Source: JBLHRE01 sp047625765
GTDB taxonomy: Bacteria; Bacteroidota; Bacteroidia; Flavobacteriales; JBLHRE01
NCBI GenBank assembly: GCA_047625765.1
Contig: JBLHRE010000005.1
Span: 1 to 27,871 of the forward strand
Direction of reading: 5' to 3'
DNA: 27,871 nucleotides
The translations under genes were made by a program, and so were the position numbers. Below, one piece after another: positions 1-7,703 of this stretch. The notes beneath the pieces were generated by a model. That model was not told where the DNA came from and did no database searches. It saw only the letters and a program-made list of their open reading frames with translations. How positions within the stretch are numbered: the stretch's first letter is position 1; each line of letters opens with the position of its first letter.

Positions 1-2135
1 GGACAAGTGGGATTTGGGTAGGGACAGGACTAGGTTTGTTTAAATGGCATGCCGAAAAAAATAAGTTTAAGGCTATTAATCAATTTAGCGGTAAAGGAGT
101 TACAAGTATATGCGAAGATCATCAAGGTAGTGTATGGGCGACTACCAGGCAGACTGGGGTGTATTATTTAAAAGATCCAGGGATAAAGCATTTAATCAAG
201 ACGGATGGATTATATATGGATGCCGTGAAAGACCTTTTTATTACCGAGGCAAAAGAAACTCCAGTTGTAGTTGCTACTTATTTTGATAATGGTATTCTTA
301 GTTTTATTGAGAATTCTAAGGTGAAACAAGTTGATGTTAGTTCAGATGTTGGTTCAAATAAAGAGATACAATATATATTGCCAATAGACCAAGATCATTT
401 TGCAGTTAGCCAGTTTGGTAATGGTATTACTTTGATTAAAAATGGAAAAGTAATACAGAATACCCGGTTCAGCCGTGATGTGGTGTATTATAATAAATCG
501 GATCAATATTTTTGGAGGTTAAAAAATCAAAGAACTGCCTTTTGGGATGGGCATAAGATTAAACTCGTCAATATGAAATCTGATAATGCTTTTGGTTCCC
601 CTGGAGAACACATGACGCTAGTTAGAGATACCATTTATACAGGAAGTGTATATGGCTTTGGTTTTGTTGCAAAGGATGGTGAGTGGAATGAGATAGAGTT
701 GGCCGCAAATACAAAGGTGCGTGTAAATGACATACATGCTAATGAAGATGCTGTTTTGGCATTAGCAACAATGGGCATGGGGGTTTATGTAAAACAAGGC
801 GGAAAGCAAAGTTGGATTACAGAGGACGATGGCTTGCTTAATGATATTTGCAATAATATATATGTTGATGAAATTGGCGAAGTGTGGGTTGGGAGTAATT
901 CTGGTTTGTCGAGAATACATCTGTGTGGAGACAATTTATCAGCAACTAATATTCAAAATTTTAATACCAGTAGCGGATTACTTTCCAACCAGGTTAATGA
1001 TGTGGTTAGATTAAACGAAAATGAAGTGTGGGTAGCCACCAGTAAAGGGATAAGTATTATTAATTTGGCTGAAAAAAAGACAGAGTCTAAGCAAGTCAAT
1101 CCAATGTATTTAGAAGCAAGAAGCGATTCAGATCCCAAATTATTTCAAGGCGTTAGCCTTCAGTATAAAGAAAATATTGTCTTTAACTTTGTTAGTTTAG
1201 ACTATCAGAAATCGGGTAATATTGTATACAACTATCGCTTGAAAGGACTAGATAATACTTGGTACCGTTCGGTTCATCAATCGATAAGGTATTCCAAACT
1301 ACAGGATGGGAAATACGAATTTCAAATAAAACAAGAAAGTACCGGAAATGATGAATCGGTAATGAATTTTCCTTTTTACATTGAAACGCCTTATTGGAAA
1401 TCATGGTGGTTTTGGCTTTTAGGAGTTCTTGTTATATCCTTTGCTATATCAGCTAGATTTAAAAGCGTAAAGAATAGATCGCTGCAAAAAGTGAAGTTAG
1501 CCGAAGTGAAACAACAGGCTCTTGCCTCTCAAATGAACCCTCATTTTCTCTTTAATTCATTTAATTCAATTCGATCCTTAATTGTGATGAATCAAAGGGA
1601 TAAGGCAGAACATTATTTAATCAAAATCTCGGATATGGTAAGAGGTGTATTAAAGAATTCTTTTGAGAAGTCGATTAGCCTTGAAAACGAATTGAGTATG
1701 ATTTCACATTATATGGAAATCGAACAAATTAGATCTGTAAAAGGGTTTGATTATGAAGTAAGGGTCAATCCAGATGTTAACCCAAAAGAAGTGAGAATAC
1801 CGCCTAGTGTATTACAACCGTATATCGAAAATGCTATTATTCATGGTATTCGGCCAATGGAATCAGGCAAGGGAATGATTCAGATTGATTGTAATCGAGA
1901 CGCTTTGGGTAATGTTAATATCGAAATTCAAGATAATGGAGTTGGGTTTAATGTAGAGGCCATTAGAAACACATCAGTTACTCATGGCTCTGATATTACA
2001 AGGCAAAGACTGTTGTTACTTGAAGATCTCTACGGACAAAAGGTTAAAGTAGAAATAGAATCAAATATCTCCTTTAATAACTCGGGTACCTTGGTAAGGA
2101 TAACCTTAGGGAATATAAAATCTAAAATAGCTTGA
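1..2135 (+). CDS. Two-component sensor histidine kinase, beta-propeller / Y_Y_Y / LytS-type (5' partial)
   Basis: Membrane sensor kinase that should phosphorylate the response regulator encoded 4 nt downstream. The reading frame is open to the left edge (frame starting at base 3), and the first visible residues, GIWVGTGLGLF, are a Reg_prop propeller blade, so the start lies outside the window. In order: propeller blades typical of a periplasmic sensor (to about 1100, e.g. GEVWVGSNSGLSRI near 880 and NEVWVATSKGISII near 1020), a Y_Y_Y domain (about 1150-1380), one membrane helix (about 1404-1450, WWFWLLGVLVISFAIS), then a His_kinase domain of the LytS/YehU type with NPHFLFNSFNSI, phospho-acceptor His at 1542-1544, an ATPase N-box (PYIENAIIHG, about 1818-1848) and a G-box (DNGVGF, about 1932-1950). 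The phosphorelay residues look intact. The ligand is not evident. Unlike the large hybrid sensors of Bacteroides polysaccharide loci, no receiver is fused; the partner is separate. Confidence 0.93.
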   Translation, partial: TSGIWVGTGLGLFKWHAEKNKFKAINQFSGKGVTSICEDHQGSVWATTRQTGVYYLKDPGIKHLIKTDGLYMDAVKDLFITEAKETPVVVATYFDNGILSFIENSKVKQVDVSSDVGSNKEIQYILPIDQDHFAVSQFGNGITLIKNGKVIQNTRFSRDVVYYNKSDQYFWRLKNQRTAFWDGHKIKLVNMKSDNAFGSPGEHMTLVRDTIYTGSVYGFGFVAKDGEWNEIELAANTKVRVNDIHANEDAVLALATMGMGVYVKQGGKQSWITEDDGLLNDICNNIYVDEIGEVWVGSNSGLSRIHLCGDNLSATNIQNFNTSSGLLSNQVNDVVRLNENEVWVATSKGISIINLAEKKTESKQVNPMYLEARSDSDPKLFQGVSLQYKENIVFNFVSLDYQKSGNIVYNYRLKGLDNTWYRSVHQSIRYSKLQDGKYEFQIKQESTGNDESVMNFPFYIETPYWKSWWFWLLGVLVISFAISARFKSVKNRSLQKVKLAEVKQQALASQMNPHFLFNSFNSIRSLIVMNQRDKAEHYLIKISDMVRGVLKNSFEKSISLENELSMISHYMEIEQIRSVKGFDYEVRVNPDVNPKEVRIPPSVLQPYIENAIIHGIRPMESGKGMIQIDCNRDALGNVNIEIQDNGVGFNVEAIRNTSVTHGSDITRQRLLLLEDLYGQKVKVEIESNISFNNSGTLVRITLGNIKSKIA

Positions 2136-2139
2136 TGGT

Positions 2140-2868
2140 ATGAAACTGATAATTATCGATGATGAGCCTTTGGCTTTACAAAGCACTAAAATTATTATTA
2201 CAGAAAACTGCCCTGAGGTCGAAATCGTAGGAGTAGCAGATAATATTCGTGAAGGGCAGAAGTTGATAGTACAGAAAAATCCTGATCTTGTGTTATGCGA
2301 TATAGAAATGCCTGGAGGCACAGGGTTCGATTTATTAGACTTATTTCATGCGCCTAAATTTCAAGTTGTGTTTATTACCGCATTCGATAATTATGCAGTT
2401 AAAGCATTTCAGTACTCAGCAATCGATTACTTATTAAAGCCATTCCCCTCTAAAAGCTTAGTTGATGTAATTAATAAGGCGCGAAATAATAAAAATAATC
2501 ACGAAAGCCATATTCAATTAAAAGCATTAGCGGAAAACAATGAGAAGCTGAATACCTTGGTTATTACTGGGCACGATAAGGTACATTCCTTAAACTTGGA
2601 AGACCTTAATTTTTTAGAGGCAGATAGTAATTACACCAAGATATTTGTTTCTAATGGTACAGACGAAATTTTATGTTCAAAAACCCTTAAGAACTTTGAA
2701 GATCAGCTACCCGGGCCTGATTTTTTTAGAGTCCATCATTCATATATAATAGGCCGAAAACATATTCAATTTTTCAGCCCTAAAACGGCATGCGTAACTT
2801 TGCAGGGAGGGTATGAAATAGGTGTTTCACAAAGAAGGATGAAAGCATTTTTAGATTGGTTAGGATAA
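2140..2868 (+). CDS. LytTR-family response regulator
   Basis: Cytoplasmic DNA-binding response regulator of the LytR/AlgR class, 242 residues, the usual size. The N-terminal receiver (about 1-120) has the acidic pair D7-D8, phospho-acceptor D54 (LCDIEMPGGTGFDLL), T80 and K100 (DYLLKPF). The C-terminal LytTR domain (about 140-242) shows LNFLEADSNYTKIF and FFRVHHSYIIGRKHI, the usual signature. The gene starts 4 nt after the sensor stop (TGA at 2133-2135), so the two are almost certainly co-transcribed and form one two-component pair. An ATG overlapping that stop at 2135 is out of frame and runs into a stop after two codons, so ATG 2140 is the start. The regulon is unknown; the decayed transporter downstream could be a former target, but nothing shows it. 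Confidence 0.95.
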   Translation: MKLIIIDDEPLALQSTKIIITENCPEVEIVGVADNIREGQKLIVQKNPDLVLCDIEMPGGTGFDLLDLFHAPKFQVVFITAFDNYAVKAFQYSAIDYLLKPFPSKSLVDVINKARNNKNNHESHIQLKALAENNEKLNTLVITGHDKVHSLNLEDLNFLEADSNYTKIFVSNGTDEILCSKTLKNFEDQLPGPDFFRVHHSYIIGRKHIQFFSPKTACVTLQGGYEIGVSQRRMKAFLDWLG

Positions 2869-2895
2869 TAATTTTCTTAAAGAAAATAAAGCAGA

Positions 2896-3414
2896 ATCAC
2901 TGATGTTAAAAGTGAGATTAATCCAAAGACAAGTCTCGTTACAGATCTATTGGCTGGCTTAACAGTAAGTTTTTCAGCCTTTTCGCTAGGAGCGGCATTT
3001 GGATTAATGTCTGGAAGAGGAGCTTTTGCAGGGATGTTAGGAGCTGCAATTATTCCAATTGTAGCTCCTATTTCTGTAGGGGCACGAGTATAGGTCTCCG
3101 GGCCAACAGCATCTATGGCTGCGGTAACCGCATTAATTGTGGCACATGCCTATGAAATTTTTACGAGTAATACTGCTTAGGTAGAGCAATTTGTGACTTT
3201 GGTCATTCTCATGAGCGGAATATTGATGATACTTTTAGGAGTCTTTAGACTGGGACGATTTATAGCTAAAGTTCCGAAAGATGCAGCATTATTCTCTGCA
3301 ACTATCCTTTTTTCTATAGGAAGTAGATGCGTCAATTTGAGAGATGTGGAAAGCATTATGACAGAAGCACATATTTATGATAATAACTTAGCAGGTAGAG
3401 AATTAAAAGGGTAG
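2896..3414 (+). pseudogene. SulP-family anion transporter remnant (N-terminal part, two in-frame TAG codons)
   Basis: One reading frame (frame 1) carries recognisable SulP sequence from INPKTSLVTDLLAGLTVSF (about 2911) through AFGLMSGRGAFAGM, GARV-stop-VSGPTASMAAVTA and LMSGILMILLGVFRLGRFIAKV (about 3285). This is the N-terminal 110-120 residues of a transporter that normally exceeds 500. TAG codons interrupt it at 3091-3093 and 3178-3180; SulP relatives usually have Gln before the SGPTA motif at the first place, so a CAG to TAG change is likely. No frameshift is needed between them. No ATG precedes the frame at the right place; an ATG at 2903 is in another frame. After about 3285 the sequence no longer resembles SulP that I know and ends at TAG 3412-3414, so a deletion or fusion is likely. 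It should not make a working transporter. Confidence 0.8.
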
Positions 3415-3440
3415 AGTTATTGAAGAATTTAAAATGGTAA

Positions 3441-3472
3441 AAAATGCTCGAATTCTTGTTCGGGCATTTTTG
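3441..3472. terminator. Hairpin terminator after the SulP remnant
   Basis: AAAATGCTCGAA (3441-3452), loop TTCTTG, TTCGGGCATTTT (3459-3470): a 12-bp stem with one G-T wobble, flanked by A on the left and T on the right, so it could stop transcription in both directions. It separates the two-component/transporter region from the ribosomal promoter region. Confidence 0.75.
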
Positions 3473-3474
3473 TT

Positions 3475-3545
3475 TGCTACAAACCCCTATTGTTGCTAAT
3501 AAATCGAGAATTAGATAAATTCTTTGAAAATAATCAAAACCATTG
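3475..3545. other. Gene-free stretch upstream of the ribosomal promoter
   Basis: Part of the 338-nt gap between the SulP remnant and rpsL. It holds no convincing gene on either strand. The only structure I see is the inverted repeat AGAATT-AGATA-AATTCT at 3507-3523, ending 22 nt before the likely -33 element; it could be a regulator site or chance in AT-rich DNA. Confidence 0.5.
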
Positions 3546-3575
3546 TTGGTAGAGTAAATATTATTCTTACTTTTG
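3546..3575 (+). promoter_or_regulatory. Bacteroidota-type promoter for the str-S10-spc-alpha cluster
   Basis: TTG at 3546-3548 (-33 element), a 19-nt spacer, then TACTTTTG at 3568-3575, matching the TAnnTTTG -7 consensus of Bacteroidota primary sigma factor in all fixed positions. It points at rpsL and would start RNA near 3580, leaving a leader of about 170 nt. No other equally good site lies between it and rpsL, and no terminator is evident in the following 17 kb up to the one after rpoA. Confidence 0.7.
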
Positions 3576-3596
3576 CCAAGCTTTTTAACGCAGAAA

Positions 3597-3717
3597 CCGC
3601 TATCAATTGAGATTTGTAGGGTATGTTTCTGGCAATAGCCGAAAGGTAATGTTGAAAGCAATCAAGTTTTTCAGGTTTTATGGATATAATCCACCTGATA
3701 AGCGGAATTATTTTTTT
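3597..3717 (+). promoter_or_regulatory. Structured 5' leader of rpsL (candidate cis-acting RNA)
   Basis: Within the leader, CCGCTATCA (3597-3605) can pair with TGATAAGCGG (3696-3705), one bulged base, closing a domain of about 100 nt. Inside it, TTTCTGGC-AATA-GCCGAAA (3626-3644) forms a small hairpin. TCAGGT (3671-3676) pairs perfectly with ACCTGA (3693-3698) over an inner GGAT-ATA-ATCC stem (3682-3692). The last hairpin shares bases 3696-3698 with the closing helix, so the two compete. Seven T follow at 3711-3717. This is the sort of layout seen in ribosomal-protein leaders or attenuators, but I know no described family that matches; function is inferred. Confidence 0.4.
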
Positions 3718-3752
3718 GTGTAATACGAAACTAAATTTTAAACAAGCGCTTT

Positions 3753-4127
3753 ATGCCAACTATTCAACAATTAGTACGTAAAGGTAGAGTTACGATAACT
3801 AAGAAAAGTAAATCGGCCGCTCTTGATTCTTGTCCACAGCGTAGAGGAGTTTGTACTCGTGTGTATACTACTACACCTAAGAAACCAAACTCAGCAATGC
3901 GTAAAGTGGCTAGGGTACGTTTGACTAACGGAAACGAGGTGAATGCCTACATTCCGGGAGAAGGTCATAATCTTCAAGAACACTCCATCGTTTTAGTGCG
4001 TGGAGGTAGAGTAAAAGATTTGCCGGGTGTTAGATATCACATTGTACGTGGTGCATTAGATACTGCAGGTGTAGAAGGACGTTCTCAGAGACGTTCGAAG
4101 TACGGAGCTAAGAGACCTAAAAAATAA
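3753..4127 (+). CDS. rpsL: 30S ribosomal protein S12 (uS12)
   Basis: Protein of the decoding centre of the small subunit, needed for tRNA selection accuracy. 124 residues, the usual length. The conserved loop TTPKKPNSAMRKVARV (about 39-54) and GGRVKDLPGVRYHIVRG (84-100) are intact; K43 and K88, where streptomycin-resistance changes usually occur, are the wild-type residues, and D89, the site methylthiolated by RimO in other bacteria, is present. First gene of the cluster, 21 nt before rpsG. The start is the only suitable ATG and has no Shine-Dalgarno sequence before it (ACAAGCGCTTT), as is normal in this phylum. Confidence 0.99.
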   Translation: MPTIQQLVRKGRVTITKKSKSAALDSCPQRRGVCTRVYTTTPKKPNSAMRKVARVRLTNGNEVNAYIPGEGHNLQEHSIVLVRGGRVKDLPGVRYHIVRGALDTAGVEGRSQRRSKYGAKRPKK

Positions 4128-4148
4128 TCAGTTAAACTGATTTGCGAT

Positions 4149-4616
4149 ATGAGAAAATCAAGAGCTAAAAAAAGAATTCTTTTACCGGACGCAAAGTATA
4201 ACGATACTTTGGTAACACGTTTTGTGAACAACATGATGGTTGACGGTAAGAAAAGTGTTGCGTTTAAAGTGTTTTACGATGCAATGAAAATTGTAGGTGA
4301 AAAGACTGAGGAGGATGCAGTAGAGACCTGGAAAAAGGCTTTAACTAACATTATGCCTCACGTAGAAGTGCGAAGCAGAAGAGTTGGTGGTGCTACATTC
4401 CAAATTCCTACGCAGATTCGTCCAGACCGTAAAGTTGCAACCGCAATGAAATGGTTGATTACTTACACTCGTAAGCGTAACGAGAAAACCATGAGTGCTC
4501 GTTTAGCTGCTGAGGTTATTGCCGCTTCGAAAGAAGAAGGTGCTGCAGTTAAAAAACGTACAGATACTCACAAAATGGCAGAAGCTAACAAAGCATTCTC
4601 TCATTTTAGATTCTAG
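4149..4616 (+). CDS. rpsG: 30S ribosomal protein S7 (uS7)
   Basis: Primary binder of the 3' major domain of 16S rRNA, organising the head of the small subunit and contacting tRNA in the E site. 155 residues, matching the short (no C-terminal extension) form. Recognisable stretches are KYNDTLVTRFVNNMMVDGKK (17-36), VEVRSRRVGGATFQIP (about 72-87) and the end HKMAEANKAFSHFRF. In E. coli S7 represses the str operon by binding the rpsL-rpsG gap; here that gap is only 21 nt, too short for the same element, so any feedback would have to use another site such as the rpsL leader. It lies 8 nt before fusA. Confidence 0.99.
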   Translation: MRKSRAKKRILLPDAKYNDTLVTRFVNNMMVDGKKSVAFKVFYDAMKIVGEKTEEDAVETWKKALTNIMPHVEVRSRRVGGATFQIPTQIRPDRKVATAMKWLITYTRKRNEKTMSARLAAEVIAASKEEGAAVKKRTDTHKMAEANKAFSHFRF

Positions 4617-4624
4617 TAGAAAGC

Positions 4625-6736
4625 ATGGCTAAAAGAGATTTAAAATTCACAAGAAACATTGGTATTGCTGCGCACATTGATGCGGGTAAGACAACTACCA
4701 CTGAGCGTATACTTTACTATGGTGGTGTAAGTCACAAGATTGGTGAAGTACACGATGGTGCTGCTACAATGGATTGGATGGAGCAAGAGCAAGAGAGAGG
4801 TATTACCATTACTTCTGCTGCTACTACTTTAGACTGGACTTACCGCGAGCAAAAGTACCATGTAAATATTATTGACACCCCCGGTCACGTAGATTTTACT
4901 GTTGAGGTAAATCGTTCATTACGTGTATTAGATGGTTTGGTGTTCTTGTTTTCTGCTGTTGATGGTGTTGAGCCACAATCAGAAACAAACTGGAGATTGG
5001 CAGATAACTACAATGTTCCTAGAATTGGTTTCGTTAATAAAATGGACCGTCAAGGAGCTGACTTTTTAAAGGTATGTAGTCAGGTTAAGACAATGTTAGG
5101 ATCTCATGCACTTCCTTTACAAATGAATATTGGCACTGAAGTTGATTTCAAAGGTGTAGTAGACTTGATTAACTTTAGAGGTATTACTTGGAGTGAAGAA
5201 GACCAAGGGATGACTTTTGAAGAAATTGAAATTCCTGCTGATATCCTAGACGAAGCGAAACAACTTAGAGAAGAATTGTTGGAAGCTGTTGCTGAATTCG
5301 ATGAAACTTTGATGGAAAAGTATTTCGAAGATTCTGAGTCTTTAACCGAAAGAGAAATTCTTGACGCATTACGTGCAGCAACGATTTCGGGTAAGGTAGT
5401 TCCGATGATGTGTGGTTCAGCCTTTAAAAATAAAGGAGTTCAAGCAATGCTTGATATGGTGATGGAAATTCTTCCTTCTCCTATGGATGTTGATGGTATT
5501 AGAGGGATTAACCCTAAGACTGATGAGGAAGTCGTAAGACAGCCAGATTATGATGAGCCTTTTGCTTCATTGGCATTCAAAATTGCTACAGATCCTTTCG
5601 TAGGTCGTTTATGTTTTACTCGTGTATACTCGGGTAACCTACAATCTGGTTCTTATGTGTTCAACACAAGAACAATGAAGAAAGAACGTATCTCACGTAT
5701 ATTCCAAATGCATGCAAATAAGCAGAACCAAGTAGATAACTTAGGTGCTGGTGATATTGGAGCTTTGATAGGATTTAAAGATATTAAAACTGGAGATACG
5801 TTATGTGATGAAAAGAACCCAATCGTTCTTGAATCAATGGACTTCCCAGAACCTGTAATTGGTATTGCAATTGAGCCTAAGACTCAAGCGGATATGGATA
5901 GATTGGGTGTTGCTCTTGGTAAGTTAGCTGAAGAGGATCCTACATTCAAAGTTCATACTGATGATGAATTAGGACAAACGATTATATCAGGTATGGGTGA
6001 GCTTCACCTTGAGATTATTGTTGACCGTTTGAAACGTGAGTTTAATGTTGAATGTAATCAAGGAGCTCCACAAGTACAGTATAAAGAAGCTATTACTTCT
6101 ACCGTAGAACACAGAGAGACTTATAAAAAGCAATCTGGTGGTCGTGGGAAGTTCGGTGATATTCAGTTCCATATCGGGCCAATTGAGGAAGGTGATGAGC
6201 CTAACAAACTTGGGATGGTATTTGTGAACAAAATTAAAGGTGGTAATATTCCTCGTGAATTTATCCCTGCAATTGAGAAAGGATTTACTGAGTCTATGAA
6301 TAATGGTCCTTTAGCAGGATATCAAATTGATACAATGAAAGTTACATTGTATGATGGATCTTTCCACCCGGTAGATTCTGATGCATTGTCTTTTGAATTG
6401 GCTGCTAAAATGGGATTCCGTGCTGCAGGTAAAAAAGCAGGACCAGTTATTCTTGAACCTATCATGAAATTGGAGGTGTTAACTCCAGAAGCAAGTATGG
6501 GTGATATCGTTGGAGATTTAAACCGTAGAAGGGGTCAAATTGAAGGGATGGATGATAGAGCCGGATCTAAAGTATTAAAAGCAATAGTGCCACTTTCAGA
6601 AATGTTTGGTTACGTTACTGCTTTGCGTACAGTGTCTTCGGGTCGTGCAACTTCTACAATGGAATTCTCACATTATTCTGAGTGTCCTAGAAATATTGCA
6701 GACGAGGTTATTGCGAAAGTTAATGGTAACGCTTAA
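4625..6736 (+). CDS. fusA: Translation elongation factor G
   Basis: GTPase that moves tRNA and mRNA through the ribosome and, with RRF, splits it after termination. 703 residues, the standard length. GTPase motifs are complete: AHIDAGKT at 16-23, RGITI at 58-62, DTPGHVD at 84-90, NKMD at 138-141 and CGSAF near 262. Later domains show the usual QVQYKEAI near 480 (domain IV start), GRGKFGD and the C-terminal domain with EPIMKLEVLTPEASMGDIVGD near 610. This is the canonical copy in the str position. The next gene is rpsJ after 15 nt: tuf, which follows fusA in many bacteria, is absent here, and elongation factor Tu must be encoded elsewhere. Confidence 0.99.
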   Translation: MAKRDLKFTRNIGIAAHIDAGKTTTTERILYYGGVSHKIGEVHDGAATMDWMEQEQERGITITSAATTLDWTYREQKYHVNIIDTPGHVDFTVEVNRSLRVLDGLVFLFSAVDGVEPQSETNWRLADNYNVPRIGFVNKMDRQGADFLKVCSQVKTMLGSHALPLQMNIGTEVDFKGVVDLINFRGITWSEEDQGMTFEEIEIPADILDEAKQLREELLEAVAEFDETLMEKYFEDSESLTEREILDALRAATISGKVVPMMCGSAFKNKGVQAMLDMVMEILPSPMDVDGIRGINPKTDEEVVRQPDYDEPFASLAFKIATDPFVGRLCFTRVYSGNLQSGSYVFNTRTMKKERISRIFQMHANKQNQVDNLGAGDIGALIGFKDIKTGDTLCDEKNPIVLESMDFPEPVIGIAIEPKTQADMDRLGVALGKLAEEDPTFKVHTDDELGQTIISGMGELHLEIIVDRLKREFNVECNQGAPQVQYKEAITSTVEHRETYKKQSGGRGKFGDIQFHIGPIEEGDEPNKLGMVFVNKIKGGNIPREFIPAIEKGFTESMNNGPLAGYQIDTMKVTLYDGSFHPVDSDALSFELAAKMGFRAAGKKAGPVILEPIMKLEVLTPEASMGDIVGDLNRRRGQIEGMDDRAGSKVLKAIVPLSEMFGYVTALRTVSSGRATSTMEFSHYSECPRNIADEVIAKVNGNA

Positions 6737-6751
6737 TAAATAGGTATCGAG

Positions 6752-7057
6752 ATGAGCCAAAAAATTAGAATTAAGTTAAAATCTTACGATCACAATTTAG
6801 TAGATAAGTCTGCTGAAAAGATTGTTAAGACGGTAAAGACTACGGGAGCTGTTGTAAACGGCCCGATTCCTTTACCTACACACAAGAAAATTTTTACTGT
6901 ACTACGTTCACCCCACGTGAATAAAAAATCACGTGAACAGTTCCAACTGTGCTCTTTCAAGCGTTTGCTTGATATTTATAGCTCTTCATCAAAAACAATA
7001 GACGCTTTGATGAAATTGGAGTTGCCAAGTGGCGTAGAGGTAGAGATTAAGGTCTGA
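6752..7057 (+). CDS. rpsJ: 30S ribosomal protein S10 (uS10)
   Basis: Head protein of the small subunit; in other bacteria also the NusE transcription antitermination factor that pairs with NusB and NusG. 101 residues, usual size. NGPIPLPT (36-43) and LRSPHVNKKSREQF (51-64) are the family signatures. Normally the first gene of the S10 operon; here it continues directly from fusA with a 15-nt gap and no promoter or terminator that I can see, so str and S10 operons seem to be merged. Confidence 0.99.
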   Translation: MSQKIRIKLKSYDHNLVDKSAEKIVKTVKTTGAVVNGPIPLPTHKKIFTVLRSPHVNKKSREQFQLCSFKRLLDIYSSSSKTIDALMKLELPSGVEVEIKV

Positions 7058-7085
7058 TTTTTTAGAACCATAAAACAATTTTCCA

Positions 7086-7703
7086 ATGGCTGGAATTATT
7101 GGTAAGAAAATAGGGATGACTAGCATATACAACGAGGAAGGTAAAAACATTCCTTGTACTGTTATCGAAGCTGGTCCTTGTGTTGTAACGCAAGTAAAAA
7201 ATAACGAAACTGACGGCTATACAGCTTTACAGTTAGGTTTTGCGGAAAAACCTGAAAAAAACACAACTAACGCATTAGCTGGCCACTTTAAGAAAGCTGG
7301 TACAACTGCAAAGCGTGAGTTGGTAGAATTCAGAGATTTTGATGGAGAATTTAACTTAGGAGATACTATTTTGGTAGATATCTTTGAAGAAGGTGAATTT
7401 GTTGACGTTGTAGGTACCTCAAAAGGTAAAGGTTTCCAAGGTGTTGTTAAACGTCACGGTTTTGGTGGTGTTGGTCAAGCAACCCATGGTCAACATAACC
7501 GACTGAGAGCTCCAGGATCAATTGGTGCTGCTTCGTATCCTGCTCGTGTATTCAAAGGAATGCGCATGGCTGGTCAGATGGGAAATAAGCAAGTAAAAGT
7601 TCAAAACCTAAGAGTCCTTAAGGTTGAAGCTGACAAGAATTTGTTAGTGGTTAAGGGAGCTATTCCAGGTGCTAATAACTCTTACATAATCATCGAGAAG
7701 TAA
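7086..7703 (+). CDS. rplC: 50S ribosomal protein L3 (uL3)
   Basis: Early-assembly large-subunit protein with a globular domain at the surface and a long loop reaching the peptidyl transferase centre. 205 residues. Starts MAGIIGKKIGMTSIY, and carries the loop region with THGQHNRLRAPGSIG and VFKGMRMAGQMGN. Its stop overlaps the rplD start by one base (TAATG at 7701-7705), implying coupled translation of L3 and L4. Confidence 0.99.
   Translation: MAGIIGKKIGMTSIYNEEGKNIPCTVIEAGPCVVTQVKNNETDGYTALQLGFAEKPEKNTTNALAGHFKKAGTTAKRELVEFRDFDGEFNLGDTILVDIFEEGEFVDVVGTSKGKGFQGVVKRHGFGGVGQATHGQHNRLRAPGSIGAASYPARVFKGMRMAGQMGNKQVKVQNLRVLKVEADKNLLVVKGAIPGANNSYIIIEK

Noticed and set aside
2135..2142. ATG overlapping the sensor stop (2135) as start of the response regulator
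   Set aside because: It is in another frame and meets TGA after two codons; ATG 2140 opens the receiver domain.
3193..3414. A 73-codon plus-strand frame starting at 3193 as a small independent gene
   Set aside because: It is in frame with and continuous with the SulP-like sequence upstream; it is the last piece of that remnant after the second TAG, not a separate gene.
3356..3661. A 101-codon minus-strand frame before rpsL
   Set aside because: It overlaps the SulP remnant, the terminator, the ribosomal promoter and the leader, and its product resembles nothing I know.
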